DNA of 64,000 bases from Daldinia sp. FL1419 (Eukaryota > Ascomycota > Sordariomycetes > Xylariales > Hypoxylaceae), in the NCBI GenBank assembly GCA_025201765.1, contig MU623447.1:1-64000 (forward strand). Reading direction: 5' to 3'. Below the pieces are notes generated by a model. It saw nothing but the letters and a program-made list of their open reading frames with translations. It did no database searches and had not been told where the DNA came from. A program made the position numbers and the translations under genes. Of this stretch, positions 23,126-35,130 are shown one piece after another. Numbering within the stretch: position 1 is the stretch's first letter; every line of letters begins with the position of its first letter.

Positions 23126-25024
23126 TCAACCATCAAAAGATATACGGTCGTCAAGTGTTATGGACGATTGGCTCGTCTTTTCCCCAAGCCTCTCTCTCGT
23201 CGACTCCGCTCTCTGTTCTTCTGTTGTTGATCTATTCCGTTTGAATGTACCAAAAGTTAAGAAGATGGCGACAGCTCCAACGATCGCGCATACTCGCATA
23301 TCTTCCGTAAAGGCATCTACATAGGCTTGTCGAGTAGCCTCCAGCTGGCCCTGCAGCACCGCGGTATTTCCACTTTCAAGCATAGAGGCCTCGCCTGGAC
23401 TACTAAATTCGTTCTGACCTTGGATCTTGACAGCTAGAATAGCCGAAGATGCCGCAATGCCTATGCTACCACCTAAAACCCGGACCTGGGCCATCAGACC
23501 TTGCGCCGGCGCTAATACGGAGTTAAAATAGATCAAAGGAAGATCTTGATCGCTGAGAAACTTACCATGGTCCCTAACAGATGTATGAAGGGCTGCAACT
23601 ATAGTCGCCGTAGACACGGCCATTCCGAATCCAAGACCAACAAAAACCAGAAACCCCAAAGCTTTTGGTTCAAGGCTAGGTGAATTGGACAAAGTTGATA
23701 GAAGCCCACATCCCAAAACTACAAGACAAGTAGCGATGAATACTGTCTCAAATATCCTGTTTTTCTTTCCGTTGATTACTCCTGCTGCAAAAGATCCCAC
23801 GGCGCTGGACCCTAGCATTGGAAGCAGCATAACACCAGCCATCATGACACTCTTGTCGTTCACTACCTGCAACCTGAGTGGAAATGCATACACAACAAGC
23901 ATATAGGGAAACCCCAAAAATAGGGTATTCAGCACCGTTGCCGTATACACGCGATCGCGTAGCAAACGCATAGGGAGCGCTGCGTTTATAACGTCGCCTA
24001 AATACCGGTCGATGAAGCCGGACCACAAGAATAGTCCCAGCCAAGAGATTATTCCGAACAGAAGTGGTACGATAAATATCGGCTTCGACCATTGGCCTCC
24101 CGTTACCGTAGCATTCTGAAATGGGAAAACAACTAACGCTGTAGCTGCAATCAAAAGCAAGGAACCGACGTAGTCGAGTCCTTTCCAAGACTTGCTCACA
24201 AAATGGGGCAAATGTTGAGGCGCCGGCCAGGCCAAATAGAATAAAAGCATAGACACCGCACCAATAGGTCCACTATAAATCCATCAGTATATCCCCATAG
24301 TCGACCCGCGGTTAGGAAAACGAACTTGATCCAGAATATCCATCGCCACGTGGTATATTCAGATAATGCTCCGCCTATGGTTGGTCCTAGGAGGCCTGAT
24401 GTAGCAAGTACAATTCCTATAAGACCCCCGATGAATCGTTTTACTTTCATTGGTGCAACTTCAGGGAGTATGACCATTGCGATAGAATATAGTCCTGTCA
24501 GGCGTTAACGACGCCATCTCAACCGAGTAATGACACTCACCTCCTCCACCAAGTCCTTGCAAAGCTCGACACGCTATCAATTGAGACAAGCTTTGGGTGA
24601 ACCCGCATGCGATTGAAAAGGTAATGAATATAAAGTAGGACGCGGTAAAAGCGTTTCGACGACCGATAATGTCGGAAATTCGGGCTAGGAAAGAAGCACA
24701 TCCAAGATATACCATAGAATAAGCCAACGCAACCCAGTTTATCAATGCCAAATCACCAAAGTCGGCCCCTATAGAAAACATGCTAGTAGCGATGATAGAT
24801 GTATCGAGGAATGACAGCATTAAGCCTAAGAGAACCCTACTCCCGTATTAGATGGAGAGCTAAACACTGGTTAATATCTTGGCTTACCCAACACTCAAGA
24901 CCCAAAAGCGAGGCAATGGTAGTTCTGGGCGGGCAGATTGGGGTTCATGACTTATGTCACTCGGAACTGGAGCAAGAGTCGCAGTATCTTCGCTTCCAAG
25001 CGTGGATACCTGATGTAGATCCAT
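23126..25024 (-). CDS. MFS transporter, DHA2 (14-TMS drug/toxin efflux) type, possible frameshift
   Basis: Exons complement(23126..23511, 23566..24272, 24326..24494, 24541..24825, 24888..25024), about 560 aa. The body reads as a DHA2 permease: FLDTSIIATSMFSIGADFG, then ARISDIIGRRNAF (the motif A region), CRALQGLGGGG|LYSIAMVILPEVAP, SGLLGPTIGGALSEYTTWRW (motif C-like) and WIFWIN|GPIGAVSMLLFYLAWP. Later helices end with APAQGLMAQVRVLGGSIGIA and a charged cytosolic tail. The last three junctions are in frame. The first intron (24826-24887, GTAAGC...TTAG) is not: its best donor leaves two bases and exon 2 needs one, so the junction is off by one base. A weak GTGTTG donor at 24893 would rescue it as WVLS|LMLSFLD. 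It is either an indel-disabled gene, a sequencing indel or a weak donor. The substrate is unknown. Confidence 0.82.
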
Positions 25025-28000
25025 GGTGATATGCTTGATGATTTTTGGTGTGCCCCTTGGCAACGTGGAAATATTTTGAGTTTATCGAAGAGTCCTACAA
25101 AGAAAGCACTTCGCTCAAGATATATATATATATATATGCCACAATCCCTTATAATACTTAGATGTACATGTACCACTCTTATAAGTGACTATTAAGTGAC
25201 TCGGTGCGTTGGCAGAAGCGCATTAGCTGTAAACTGTACCCCCCTTACACTTTTGTACATGCACAAGGCTTTGTTGGAAAAAGGAAAATGGCTTTTGCAA
25301 CATCATACTAACCAATCGCGTTTTCGACTTATAACTTTAAACTCTCATCTAGAAGCGGCTGCATAATTTGGTATTGAACGATGTTCAGCCCGGAATACTG
25401 TATAAAACTACAAGGACACCCCGGATCTTGAGTAAGAAAAACCGAGTGACTACCTAAGTCACCCGAGACAGACGCCAAAGAACAAGGAGGTTCCAATAAT
25501 GCTTCCCGCTCAAGATTTGCCTTTCTCGTCTATCCTACTTACACACCCGCTAAGACGATGGCTCTGGGACCCCACCGACGTCGTTCACGTTTGCTTGCGG
25601 CAGTGTAAAACCCTGGCCTCACCCTATCCCATTTCGAGATATCTTGGAGTAACCAGTCCCAGTCTGTTGGTAACGTATCACTTGGATGTCTCTAACGGCC
25701 GTATTTTTCTTGTTATAGTATTTGTACAAATGGTCCTGCCTAGCCTTGTATACGCATACTATCTATATGTTTATAACTCATGTCAGTAGTTGACAAACTA
25801 GGGCTGTGCTGCGACCTGATAAAGATGCTTGTCGGCTTCCGTATAGTTCGGTCTTTTTCATAGTATCTGACGACAGACATCTTCTTGAGTCTTCCTGGTA
25901 TTCGATTAGGACGATACCTAACATCACGCGGTCTCGTTGTGCTAATAGGAAACAGCAAGTACACGGGATGGTAATTCTCGAGTAAATGAAAGGATTTCAC
26001 AGATTCTTCGACACTTTCTGACACCCACCGTTCGGGACCTGGTCTAGGGGTGACACAGCATTCCGATTCCGTACTAATTAGTCACACACTTGCGATGAGT
26101 GCGACAACACTGCAAGTTTCTAACGGGTTACCGAGCTAGGTAGGTTATATCTACTTTGCTGAGTTACACTGGTTCAACGCGATGTTTGATCTTCTAGTCA
26201 TGCTTGGCATATGTCTTCCCGTATACATACCTGAATCATCTTAACAGACATGATCTTACAGGACGAGGTTGCGATTGAGAGACAGTGTTTAAGCCTGCTT
26301 CACGGTCGTGTTTTATCTATATACTACCAATACCGATAATGTTACCTACTTATGCCTAGAGAACCACTGGCTAATCACGTATCTCCACAACGATGATCAA
26401 AAGAACCTATAAGCACCGAACAGGATGATGTATTTCCTAGGTGCCTTATTGTCACAACCCTGGTCCGACTGAAAGGTTATCTCGCGGAAATTCATATTAG
26501 AAGATAAGCTTATTCCACGAATCCCGCATTCGCTACGTTGGTGGTCCCTGATATTCCCATTAAAGATATTTAATTATACACGCTTATGAACCCAGGTGTC
26601 TGTAAATACGTACCTGGCTATCCGTGTAGGTATCTTGCAAGCCACGGCTCACTAGGTTTTCTAAACCAATACAGCTTTCGCGAGACTAGGTACCTGGCTA
26701 ACAACTCCTAGTTTCTATTCATAGCCCTCGATTCTTTCTCAGTAAAGCTTGATCCTAAATATATTGCATTCTAGCCTTGTATTACTCCCTGCAGAAGCCA
26801 CCGTAGAAAGAGGTCCTATTTCGGTCTGTGGTTATGAGCATATAACTATGTAGATTGGCTACTATCTAGGCAAGCAAGTGCCCAAGATTTCCCATACACT
26901 TGGTATCGGCGACGATCTGTCGAAAAATACTGCATTTTATTTTTGTCACTGTCTTAAAGATTTATGGAATCTAGGTAGTTTGTGGTACCTGGCAAACAAT
27001 CTTGGGTCTACTTTAGTAGACACGCAAATAAGCGTAAAAGAAAGCGGGCGGTTTGGTTTGCATCTGTTCTTTTTTCTTCTTTTTTTTCTTCTTCTTTTCT
27101 TTTGAATACCCATCAGGAGGCCATATTTTTTTGGAGAGCGTCTGCCTACATATGTAGTAGCACTTATCCCCTACCGAAGATCTAAGCAAGGGTCATCGCT
27201 GCTTTGTACCTATGTTACACCTATATCTACTTAGAGCAGCATCTGGGAATTTTAGATGGGCGGGTTTCTCTTGGAGTTCGTCGCTTTCAGGTGACATATA
27301 GAATGTCATCTAATACGGGTCAGATTTCATTTTGGTTGGATTGGTGATACTCATATATCTATTTATATTTGGTACTTGAGACATCCTTTCACTCTCAAAG
27401 ATGAGTAACCTGGGTATTCTTAATCCTGTTTATTTTATACTGTTTTCTACGTGGATGAATACCTACCTAGTCACATATCAAAGTTACAACTGACAAGGGT
27501 TATATTTTAACGTTATAAGGGTAGTGATTAAACTTATACAAGGCCTTAATGAAGTGAATGAATACCTTGTACCTATGAATTGTAGAAGTTCTTGAGAGCG
27601 AAGTTGGAGAAGAAGGCAGCCTAAAGGCTACATCAGCCCCACTATTCTAACTTACATAATGGGTGCCGTATCAGAATTATTGTTAAATTGCTGTCAATTT
27701 CTTATTTAACTTTTATTTTCATAATATATTCTCTTTAATGCTTTATAATATGATTTTTTCTTTCAGTATTTCAATAGTATTTGATAAGTTATTGTTCAAC
27801 CCAAATTCAAGGCTCAAATGGGTAACAGAATAAGATTCTACGTACCCCAAAATAACTTTTACCTGGCACCTAATCAACGATTTCTACCCCTACCAGGTAC
27901 GCTAAAATGTAAGCTTTATCAACTACTTAATAGGTACCTCTCCCAGATCATAGGTAATAGGTACCTAAACACCTATATGGAAGCCACGCAAGGTACGAAC

Positions 28001-28443
28001 TACCCGCTTATTAATCTTGACTCTTGTTAATTGGGCTGCTGCCCCGGCGATAAGACAGCTGTCATAATTACCTTAGGTAAGATAGTGCGGCTGAACATTA
28101 CTCAGTACATAGCCACCACCTATCTACTATGTACATTTGGGCATTGACCACCTTGTTTTGTACTGTGGCAGTGTTGGCACACACCCGCTGTGCCACCTCG
28201 AGAACGAACCTTTTTGGTATTCGCCGAAGTCTTCGAGTTGTCCATAATTATTTTTCTAGATTTCACAAACATTTGAGGGGCGGAGCTTATGATATTAGGG
28301 AACTTTTATTTACTGTGTATTATCGAGAGGAATAAATCGAGAAGAATAAAACAAAGTCTAAGGTCTGTAACATAGAAAGTTCTTTGTCCGGTGCGGTCGG
28401 ACGAACCCTCGAATCAGCGGATCATCCCCGGATATCGGTAAAG
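25025..28443. other. Gene-poor region
   Basis: 3.4 kb with only short frames of poor coding character. It contains a (TA)n run (25120-25137), a pyrimidine-rich tract (27067-27104), AT-rich DNA at 27660-27790 and scattered TAGGTA/TACCTA words. Promoters of the flanking divergent genes should lie at the edges. Confidence 0.5.
25120..25137. repeat. (TA)n microsatellite
   Basis: An alternating TA run of about nine units, 96 bases upstream of the MFS start codon. Confidence 0.85.
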
Positions 28444-30275
28444 ATGACTGAGATCGTGACAAGCCAAACACCGCCTATTCTACATGGACCGACAGAGAAG
28501 GAAAAGAAATATGATAGGCAACTCAGACTATGGGCTGCTAGCGGTCAGGCGGCTCTTGAATCAGCCAACCTTCTTCTCGTCAACTCCGGTGCCGGCACCG
28601 TTGGCGTAGAGACGCTAAAGAATCTTGTCTTACCAGGTATATCCCATGAATTACTCGCACTTTCAGACCCCAGCTCATATACAAGTCTAGGTATAGGGAA
28701 ATTTACGATAGCAGATGATGCTTTAGTGAACGAGGCCGATTTGGGAGTCAACTTCTTTCTCGATGAGAGCTGTCTGGGAAAGCTCAGGTCGGAGTGCTGT
28801 ACGAAGCTACTCCAAGAACTAAACCCAGAGGTTCAGGGAGAATGGTTCCCAAAGGAAGAGGTGCGTAAATTGCACCGAGAATATCGAGATACCAGCGCTA
28901 ACGCGATATCGTAGGGAATTCTAGATTTACGCAACGTCCTTGAATCTTCGCCTACCTTCACTCTCATCATGTACACGCATCCTATCCAAAAGGATCTCCT
29001 TTCTATCATCGAGTCCTATGCTAGTCGGCATAAGACTCCGCTAGTAGCTATTCATTCTGCCGGGTTTTATTCTTATTTTCGTATCAATCTTCCGGGAACA
29101 TTTCCTATAGTCGACACTCACCCCGAGGTAGAGAAGACAACGGACCTTCGACTCCTGAATCCCTGGCCTGAGCTTATCGAGTTTTCTCGAGAGATGACGA
29201 AGGGTATTGATGCTCTAGATGATCATGAACACGGGCATTTACCATATGTCGTCATATTGCTCCACTACCTTGAGGAATGGAGACAGTCGCATAACGGCCA
29301 GAATCCCATTACCTACAACGATAAGACGGAATTCAGCAAGTTTGTCCAGAGCAAGGCAAGGACCAATAATCCGGAAGGTGGGGAGGAGAACTTCCAAGAA
29401 GCTGCCGTTGCCATAAACAAGAATATCAAGGCCCCAGAATTGGAACCTGGTGTACAAGAAATTTTTAATCATCAAGTCTCAGATGAGGTATGGTCATATG
29501 ATGTGCATAAGAGACATTCCAGACTAATATTCGATAGATTGAGCTTGAGTCATCGTTCTGGGTTATCGCAAAGGCGATTGAAGCATTCTACAACAAGCAT
29601 GGCTGTCTCCCCCTGCCTGGGGCCTTACCCGATATGAAGGCCCAGTCTACCGTCTATGTAAAACTGCAGAGCATATATAAGGCAAAAGCTCGGAGAGACG
29701 CCCAGGAGGTGCTAGAAACTGCTAGGGCCCTACCTGGTGGCAAAGACGTTGATCCCGCCGAGGTGGACTTGTTCTGCAAGAACGCTCGATTCGTGAAGCT
29801 CATCAATGCAACACCAACGAGCGAAGATCTCGATGCAATCTTTGGTTAGTGGCAACCTATTCTATGACCTGTCGAAAAGTGGGCTGACCTCCTTTTGATA
29901 GACGCTGAGACGATTAACGACGAGGCGGCCGAGGCTATGAGGGTCGAGACCGACGGAGCGTTCACTCTCCCGATGTCAAATCTCTTCATTTATCTCGCCC
30001 TCGTGGCAACCAGCCACACTATTGCGTCCACCTCCGATGAAATCATAGGCTCCATAACTAATTTAATACCAAAGGCAGCCGGGAACCAGAGGGTGCTCGA
30101 AGCTTCCCAGGAGGTAGCGAGGGCTGGTGGTGGTGAACTGCACAACATATCCGCCCTCACAGGAGGCATGGTTGCGCAGGAAATCATCAAAATTATCACG
30201 AAGCAGTACATTCCAATTGAAAATACTTGCATATTCGACGGCATCAGTAGCCGGTGCCAGGTACTTCGGCTATAG
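28444..30275 (+). CDS. ULA1: NEDD8-activating enzyme E1 regulatory subunit (ULA1/NAE1/APPBP1)
   Basis: Model join(28444..28636,28691..28860,28915..29487,29538..29844,29902..30275), 538 aa. With Uba3 it activates the ubiquitin-like Rub1/NEDD8, which modifies cullins. The ThiF-type fold begins with EKKYDRQLRLWAASGQAALE and VNSGAGTVGVETLKNLVLPG|IGKFTI; as usual for this subunit there is no catalytic cysteine of its own. Further blocks are FNLR-like LDLRNVLESSPTFTLIMYTHP, SAGFYSYFRI, DHEHGHLPYVVILLHYLEEW, ESSFWVIAKAIEAFYNKHGC, FVKLINATPTSEDL and the C-terminal GGMVAQEIIKIITKQYIP...FDGISSRCQVLRL. All four introns (50-57 bp) restore this sequence exactly. The ATG at 28444 is the first in-frame ATG. 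Confidence 0.95.
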
Positions 30276-33200
30276 TAGGTGGACCCCGTGTAGGTGACAG
30301 CCAGCTAGCAGAGGATATTCCCATAGGCATATCATCCGCAGATCCGGGTTATTCATGAAGTTGGAGAACTTGTGGAGAATCATGAAAAGCCTGGAAGCTT
30401 GGCAAGCCCGACGATACTACATATTCACACCATCTTACCTTTTGGCTGGAGAAGGCGGGGGATGTTATCGTCGGACCGCAGACCCTCTGCGGTAACGCCA
30501 AAGACGATGTACGACAGGTACTAAATGTAGCCTAATCGTACCTTCGGTCAACAATGAATAAATTTTAGCTTTGCTGACTGTTACTCAAGAAGCCTATCTA
30601 GTTGGATGAAGTCACAAGCACTTGCGCTAAACCTGGAGTGCATGTTCGTGCGTGATATTTTCGTGGATGGTTAGGGAGGCGATGCGGCTGCCACATGTTT
30701 GATATTGGCCATGAAAATTCTGGGATACATACGTCCACTCCCCGATACAACCGTACTGTAAAAGATTTCCCTGGATCAGATCCAAGTGGATGTAACTTTC
30801 AGGTACGAAGGAATTATGAAACGCCAGCTATACTTCTCCCGGAATCCACACATAATATCCCTATTAACCCCTTCTGAGTACGACTCTACCTCTATTAGTA
30901 GGGCGCGCCGGTCGGTCTTTGGACGTTACATGTAGCGCTATCCTTTATGTTAGACGCCCTCTGCATACCTTCTATGCCTGATGTATTAGGTACCTACCTA
31001 GGTAGGGTAGGTAGGTAGGTAGGTATGTAGCCCATAATTAGGGTACGCAAGTCACGGCCGCGCCAGGCTGGGAGTAAACAGGGCCAAGCATGAAGGTGTG
31101 CAAGGCATGGGTTTCCAAAGTTCTATATTGTTCTACGATGATTGGCCTTTAGTTATGAGACTTCTGATAGGTCTATTAGTTATCTTTTTTGATTGGAGAT
31201 GGTTGTTCTCGGTCAAACAGACCACCAAGCTAAAGAGGACTATCACGTAACATATTAAAGAGTCAGGTCAGGTGGTGACCCCCCCCTATATATTGTAAGG
31301 GAGCGTACGAGTCTCTTCAATATATACAATGTCGTGTTACTCAGCTCTAAAGAGGTCGAGAATATTCGGGAATAGGCGCTGGGACCCTGTAGCGTCCCTT
31401 GAAAGACGAAAGAGGAGTGATGGGCAGATTGAGGCGCAACACCTACCCCAGACGTTCAAGTGCCACTCCATGAAATATAAATGGACGGCGAAATTTAATC
31501 TATAGGCCAATGAAGCCGAGACCTTTTAATATTCTGATTGGCCGTGAGGGTATTTCTGCACTGTCAGTGAATTGCTCGGCTACCTACCTTATTTAAGTCG
31601 TCGGCCACAACAGCGTGGCCTTGCGTGAACGATGCATAAGCTAGATTAGGTCCAACACGCATTATCTATCCTGCGCGCGAGAACTCATAGGCTCGATTTG
31701 GATAGCGAGGCACGTGGACCTGTCCGAATTCTGCCCTCTTCACTTAATATCTGTATATGCTAATCGTGTTCTATATGACAGACTCTTGGCCACTCACGAG
31801 CGCGGTTTCCGGCCCCAACAGTAAAACTCATCATGAGCGTTGAAACTTCATAGAGGAAGGAGTTCACACCAAAGCACGGAGCACCTTGATAGACATTGCA
31901 GCTCAGAGCCGAGTCTAACCCCTACAGTCACCATGAAGAACCTTGCGCACCGTAGACGCTCATTCATACGAACTACAAGCAACTATCATGTTCTACTATA
32001 GTACCTCATACTAGCGCTGATGCCCCTGTACGCGTAAAGAGGGCTCTCACCTGAATAGTATAGACGTATAAATAGCGACGACAGGCCGAACCGGGCGAGA
32101 CCGCATCAACGACGAAGACTTATCCTGGAATTTCTCGTCGGCTTAGGCGTCGACTAGTACTTTGAACTTATGGGGCATTCCCAAGAAGAACCCAAGTATG
32201 GACATGTGGAGACAAGAATAGACAAGATTAATATGCCGTGGCCTCTAAGAAGGCAGACTTCTTCATGACATTCTGCGCCAAGAGGTCGAGCAAGCAGAGT
32301 ATCTCGCTTTCACTCGGTTTTGCCTCACTACTTGCATCACTAGATATCTAAGACTATCTGAAAATGTCGCCTAAGTGCTTAAGCGAGTGGCGTTTCAATA
32401 TAACCATCAATGTCAGCTGTTGCTTTCAAGTTCACTGCACTCCACACTCCTGCTGTACAACGATGAAAAGAGTTGCAGGTATCCAACCGACAGGAGTGTG
32501 GGGTAAAATCGACGAGCTTGGCGGCAGCACCATGCCAGGAACTGAACCTGAACAAGACGCAGAGAAAAGCCTGGAGGGAAGCATTGTCAAGGGCGATCCG
32601 GAGAGAATCGCGCAGGGACCCGGGACTTGAACAAACTTTTGCACAAGCCTCTGACTGACTATTGGAGGGACCCTGAGAGATATCTCGAGGATGCCCGGAC
32701 TGCTTGTCATCGATCGCATTTGCATCGCACCTCGTTTCCAAATTTGAGTCGGGCTGTCCCGGATTTGGAGCAGAGATCTCGATAGGTGATCGTTCGTGAA
32801 TGGGATGATTTGCTGAGCTTTTCCAACCCTGTTGTGCCACGATCGTAGGCCGATTAGGGTTGTAGTAAATTAGTAACTTAGAGCAACTCGACTCGAGTTG
32901 AGGGGATCGTGAACAATGGGCCACCTTCACAACGTGTGTTTTCTTAGGTATTTCTCTTGAGCGGGACTGTGATGTACCTACATACTCCAAGACGTCGCCA
33001 AGAACGTGAAGAATCGTAACAGCGTACCGCTCTCCCGAGACTAACTACCTTACGTTAGCAATGTGTGTGTTTAAGAGAGCCGACCAATCTTATTGCCGGC
33101 TCTTTCACTTCTCCGCCCCGGCTTCGCGGAATTTTCTGCATCGGCTTTTCCGCCCCTGATCTCATCTCGCTTTGAGCTCGTTAAGAGACGACGATCTGAA

Positions 33201-35130
33201 TGCGTAAGTTATTGTTAAACACTTATACTGCGATAGCGTGAAGTTCGCTAGAGATGCGAAAAAAAGAGGAAAAAAATCTCCCGGTTGACAAGTCGCTTAC
33301 TTTATCTTTCCAAGACTTGGGGATACATAGTAGAGGGCGGTTTGCAGTTAGCGATTGTACGTGTAGTGTAGCTCTATACGTATTATTACTATTCATGGTA
33401 CGAATTATGGGGTTCTTTATGAAGCGCACGCATATACGTGCCTGGCGTTGAGACACTAAGTCGGCGCTTGCTACGTTCTGTATATTAAGTCGAGGTCATG
33501 AGTGATCTGCAGCGGCTTCTCCTTGATCATAGTCCCGGGCCGTGTATGTAAGTTCCAAGACTCACACCCATTGTTTAGTACGCGATAAAAACTGAGTCAG
33601 TACCTTCAGTACCTATACCCCATGTTCGTTTGCACGGCTCGTTTGCCGGTCAAGCCTTTTTTCAATGTAGCTAAAAAGGCCGACGACCCCTGCCACGCAT
33701 CTCCCCTGCCCTAAGGGCTTGGAGGGTGTTAGGTACCATAGTATCGATGGCTACGAGGTACGAGCAGATCTTGCAGGCCTGCTCATAATCTCCCGTTGTA
33801 ACCCTGTTACGGGTACATACAAGTTCTGGCCGTTGATCCTGTTCGGAATTCTCTGAGAGAAAAAGAAGAAACTGGTAGTGATCGCGGGGCCGCCCCTCGA
33901 CCATAGACTACGGCTCCCCGTGGCTAAGTAGCAGGGATACCAGGGTTGTATGTTCATGGGAGTCCCCTTCAGCCAGTAAAAATCAAACCTGGCTTTCCCC
34001 AAATCTAACCCATCGCCGCGAAAGGTGTCAGGCTCGGAGATTTCATACGCTAGGAACTCTATGCAAATCAGACCAGACACCAGATACACGCCAAAACGTC
34101 AACTATCGAGGTAGCGTTATGAAAGAAACCCTTCCAAAGTCTTATTTGAAGTTTCCCATCATGCATGAAACTATTACCCCAGTCCCACTCCTTAGAGCGG
34201 GAGGCTATTCCAAGCCCCTAGGCTAGACGCTGTCTCTGATGCCCTGCACGTCAGTCACTGCTCACATGGCTTTCGGATTATATCTCAACTTGCCGAACGG
34301 CATCTATAGCCTGGCACTGGTATGGGCAACTAGCTGTCCAAGAGCTGAAACACTGGCACTGCTATCTTATTCTACGCTCTATTGGTTCAAGCACCCTTCA
34401 TCTCGAATCGCTACCACTAATACAGAGCATGAAGACTTTTTATCAGTGTTACATGCTACGCACTTGGCTAACTCAGATAAATCATGCTATATACTAGACT
34501 TGACATGGCAAAATATCATACGTCTACCCCTTGTATATCCCAGATCTGGTATAGATACACCAGACTATAATGCCAATCAGCTGTTGAGGACTATGGTCTC
34601 TTGTGGCGAACGTGTTAATCATTACTTGAGAACACGGCATTGATCTCCAGATGCGCGTTTCCCTACTTGTCCAAACCTCTTCGTTCTCTGGTACGAAAGG
34701 CACGTCCCTTGCCATACCTTAACCTTAGTCTGTAAGTCTAGCCTGCTCGAGCTGTCACATCTTATAGGACGTGTGTATGGAGGTGTGGAGGTATACCCGA
34801 TGCGCTATAGCCTCTCGGTTCCTGATCAAACTAACAACTTAGAACCTTAGACAAGGTTGCTTTACTCCACACAATCTATTTACCAACCCTTCATCTCCAG
34901 ATTCTCCACGCCTCCCCGCCAAAATAGGTTACAAGGCAATATCCTATATAAATCTCCATCGTCTCCCGTGTTGTCGGTCCTGGGTCCAAGACGGCTCCCC
35001 ACTTCCCCCGGATTACTTATAGTGATTTTGAATCATTATACATTACTTCAATCAAGCTTAGTTTCACATCATCACTCTAGCCTCACCCTTGACTGCTTGT
35101 ATAAACTCGAGTAGGAGTGCTTGAGCCAAG
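30276..35130. other. Gene-poor region
   Basis: 4.9 kb with no convincing gene. The longest frame (32379-32990, minus, 203 aa) overlaps other frames of similar length, has no recognised domain and looks random. Features seen: a TACCTA/TAGGTA palindromic cluster (30989-31026) and an 11-bp inverted repeat (32442-32452 with 32491-32501). CT-rich sequence just before 35131 is probably the leader of the transcription-factor gene. Confidence 0.5.
30989..31026. repeat. TACCTAGGTA palindrome with (GGTA)n run
   Basis: GGTACCTACCTAGG followed by repeated GGTA units. Similar TACCTAGGTA words recur in intergenic DNA across the window, for example at 43407-43422, 45116-45132, 49683-49694, 53225-53237 and 63531-63540. 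Confidence 0.85.

Noticed and set aside
25499..25789. 96-aa frame in the gene-poor region
   Set aside because: No family resemblance and poor codon bias, with no splice partners that extend it.
32379..32990. 203-aa open frame on the minus strand
   Set aside because: No signal, domain or codon bias; several overlapping frames on both strands are similarly long, as expected for a locally GC-richer stretch.
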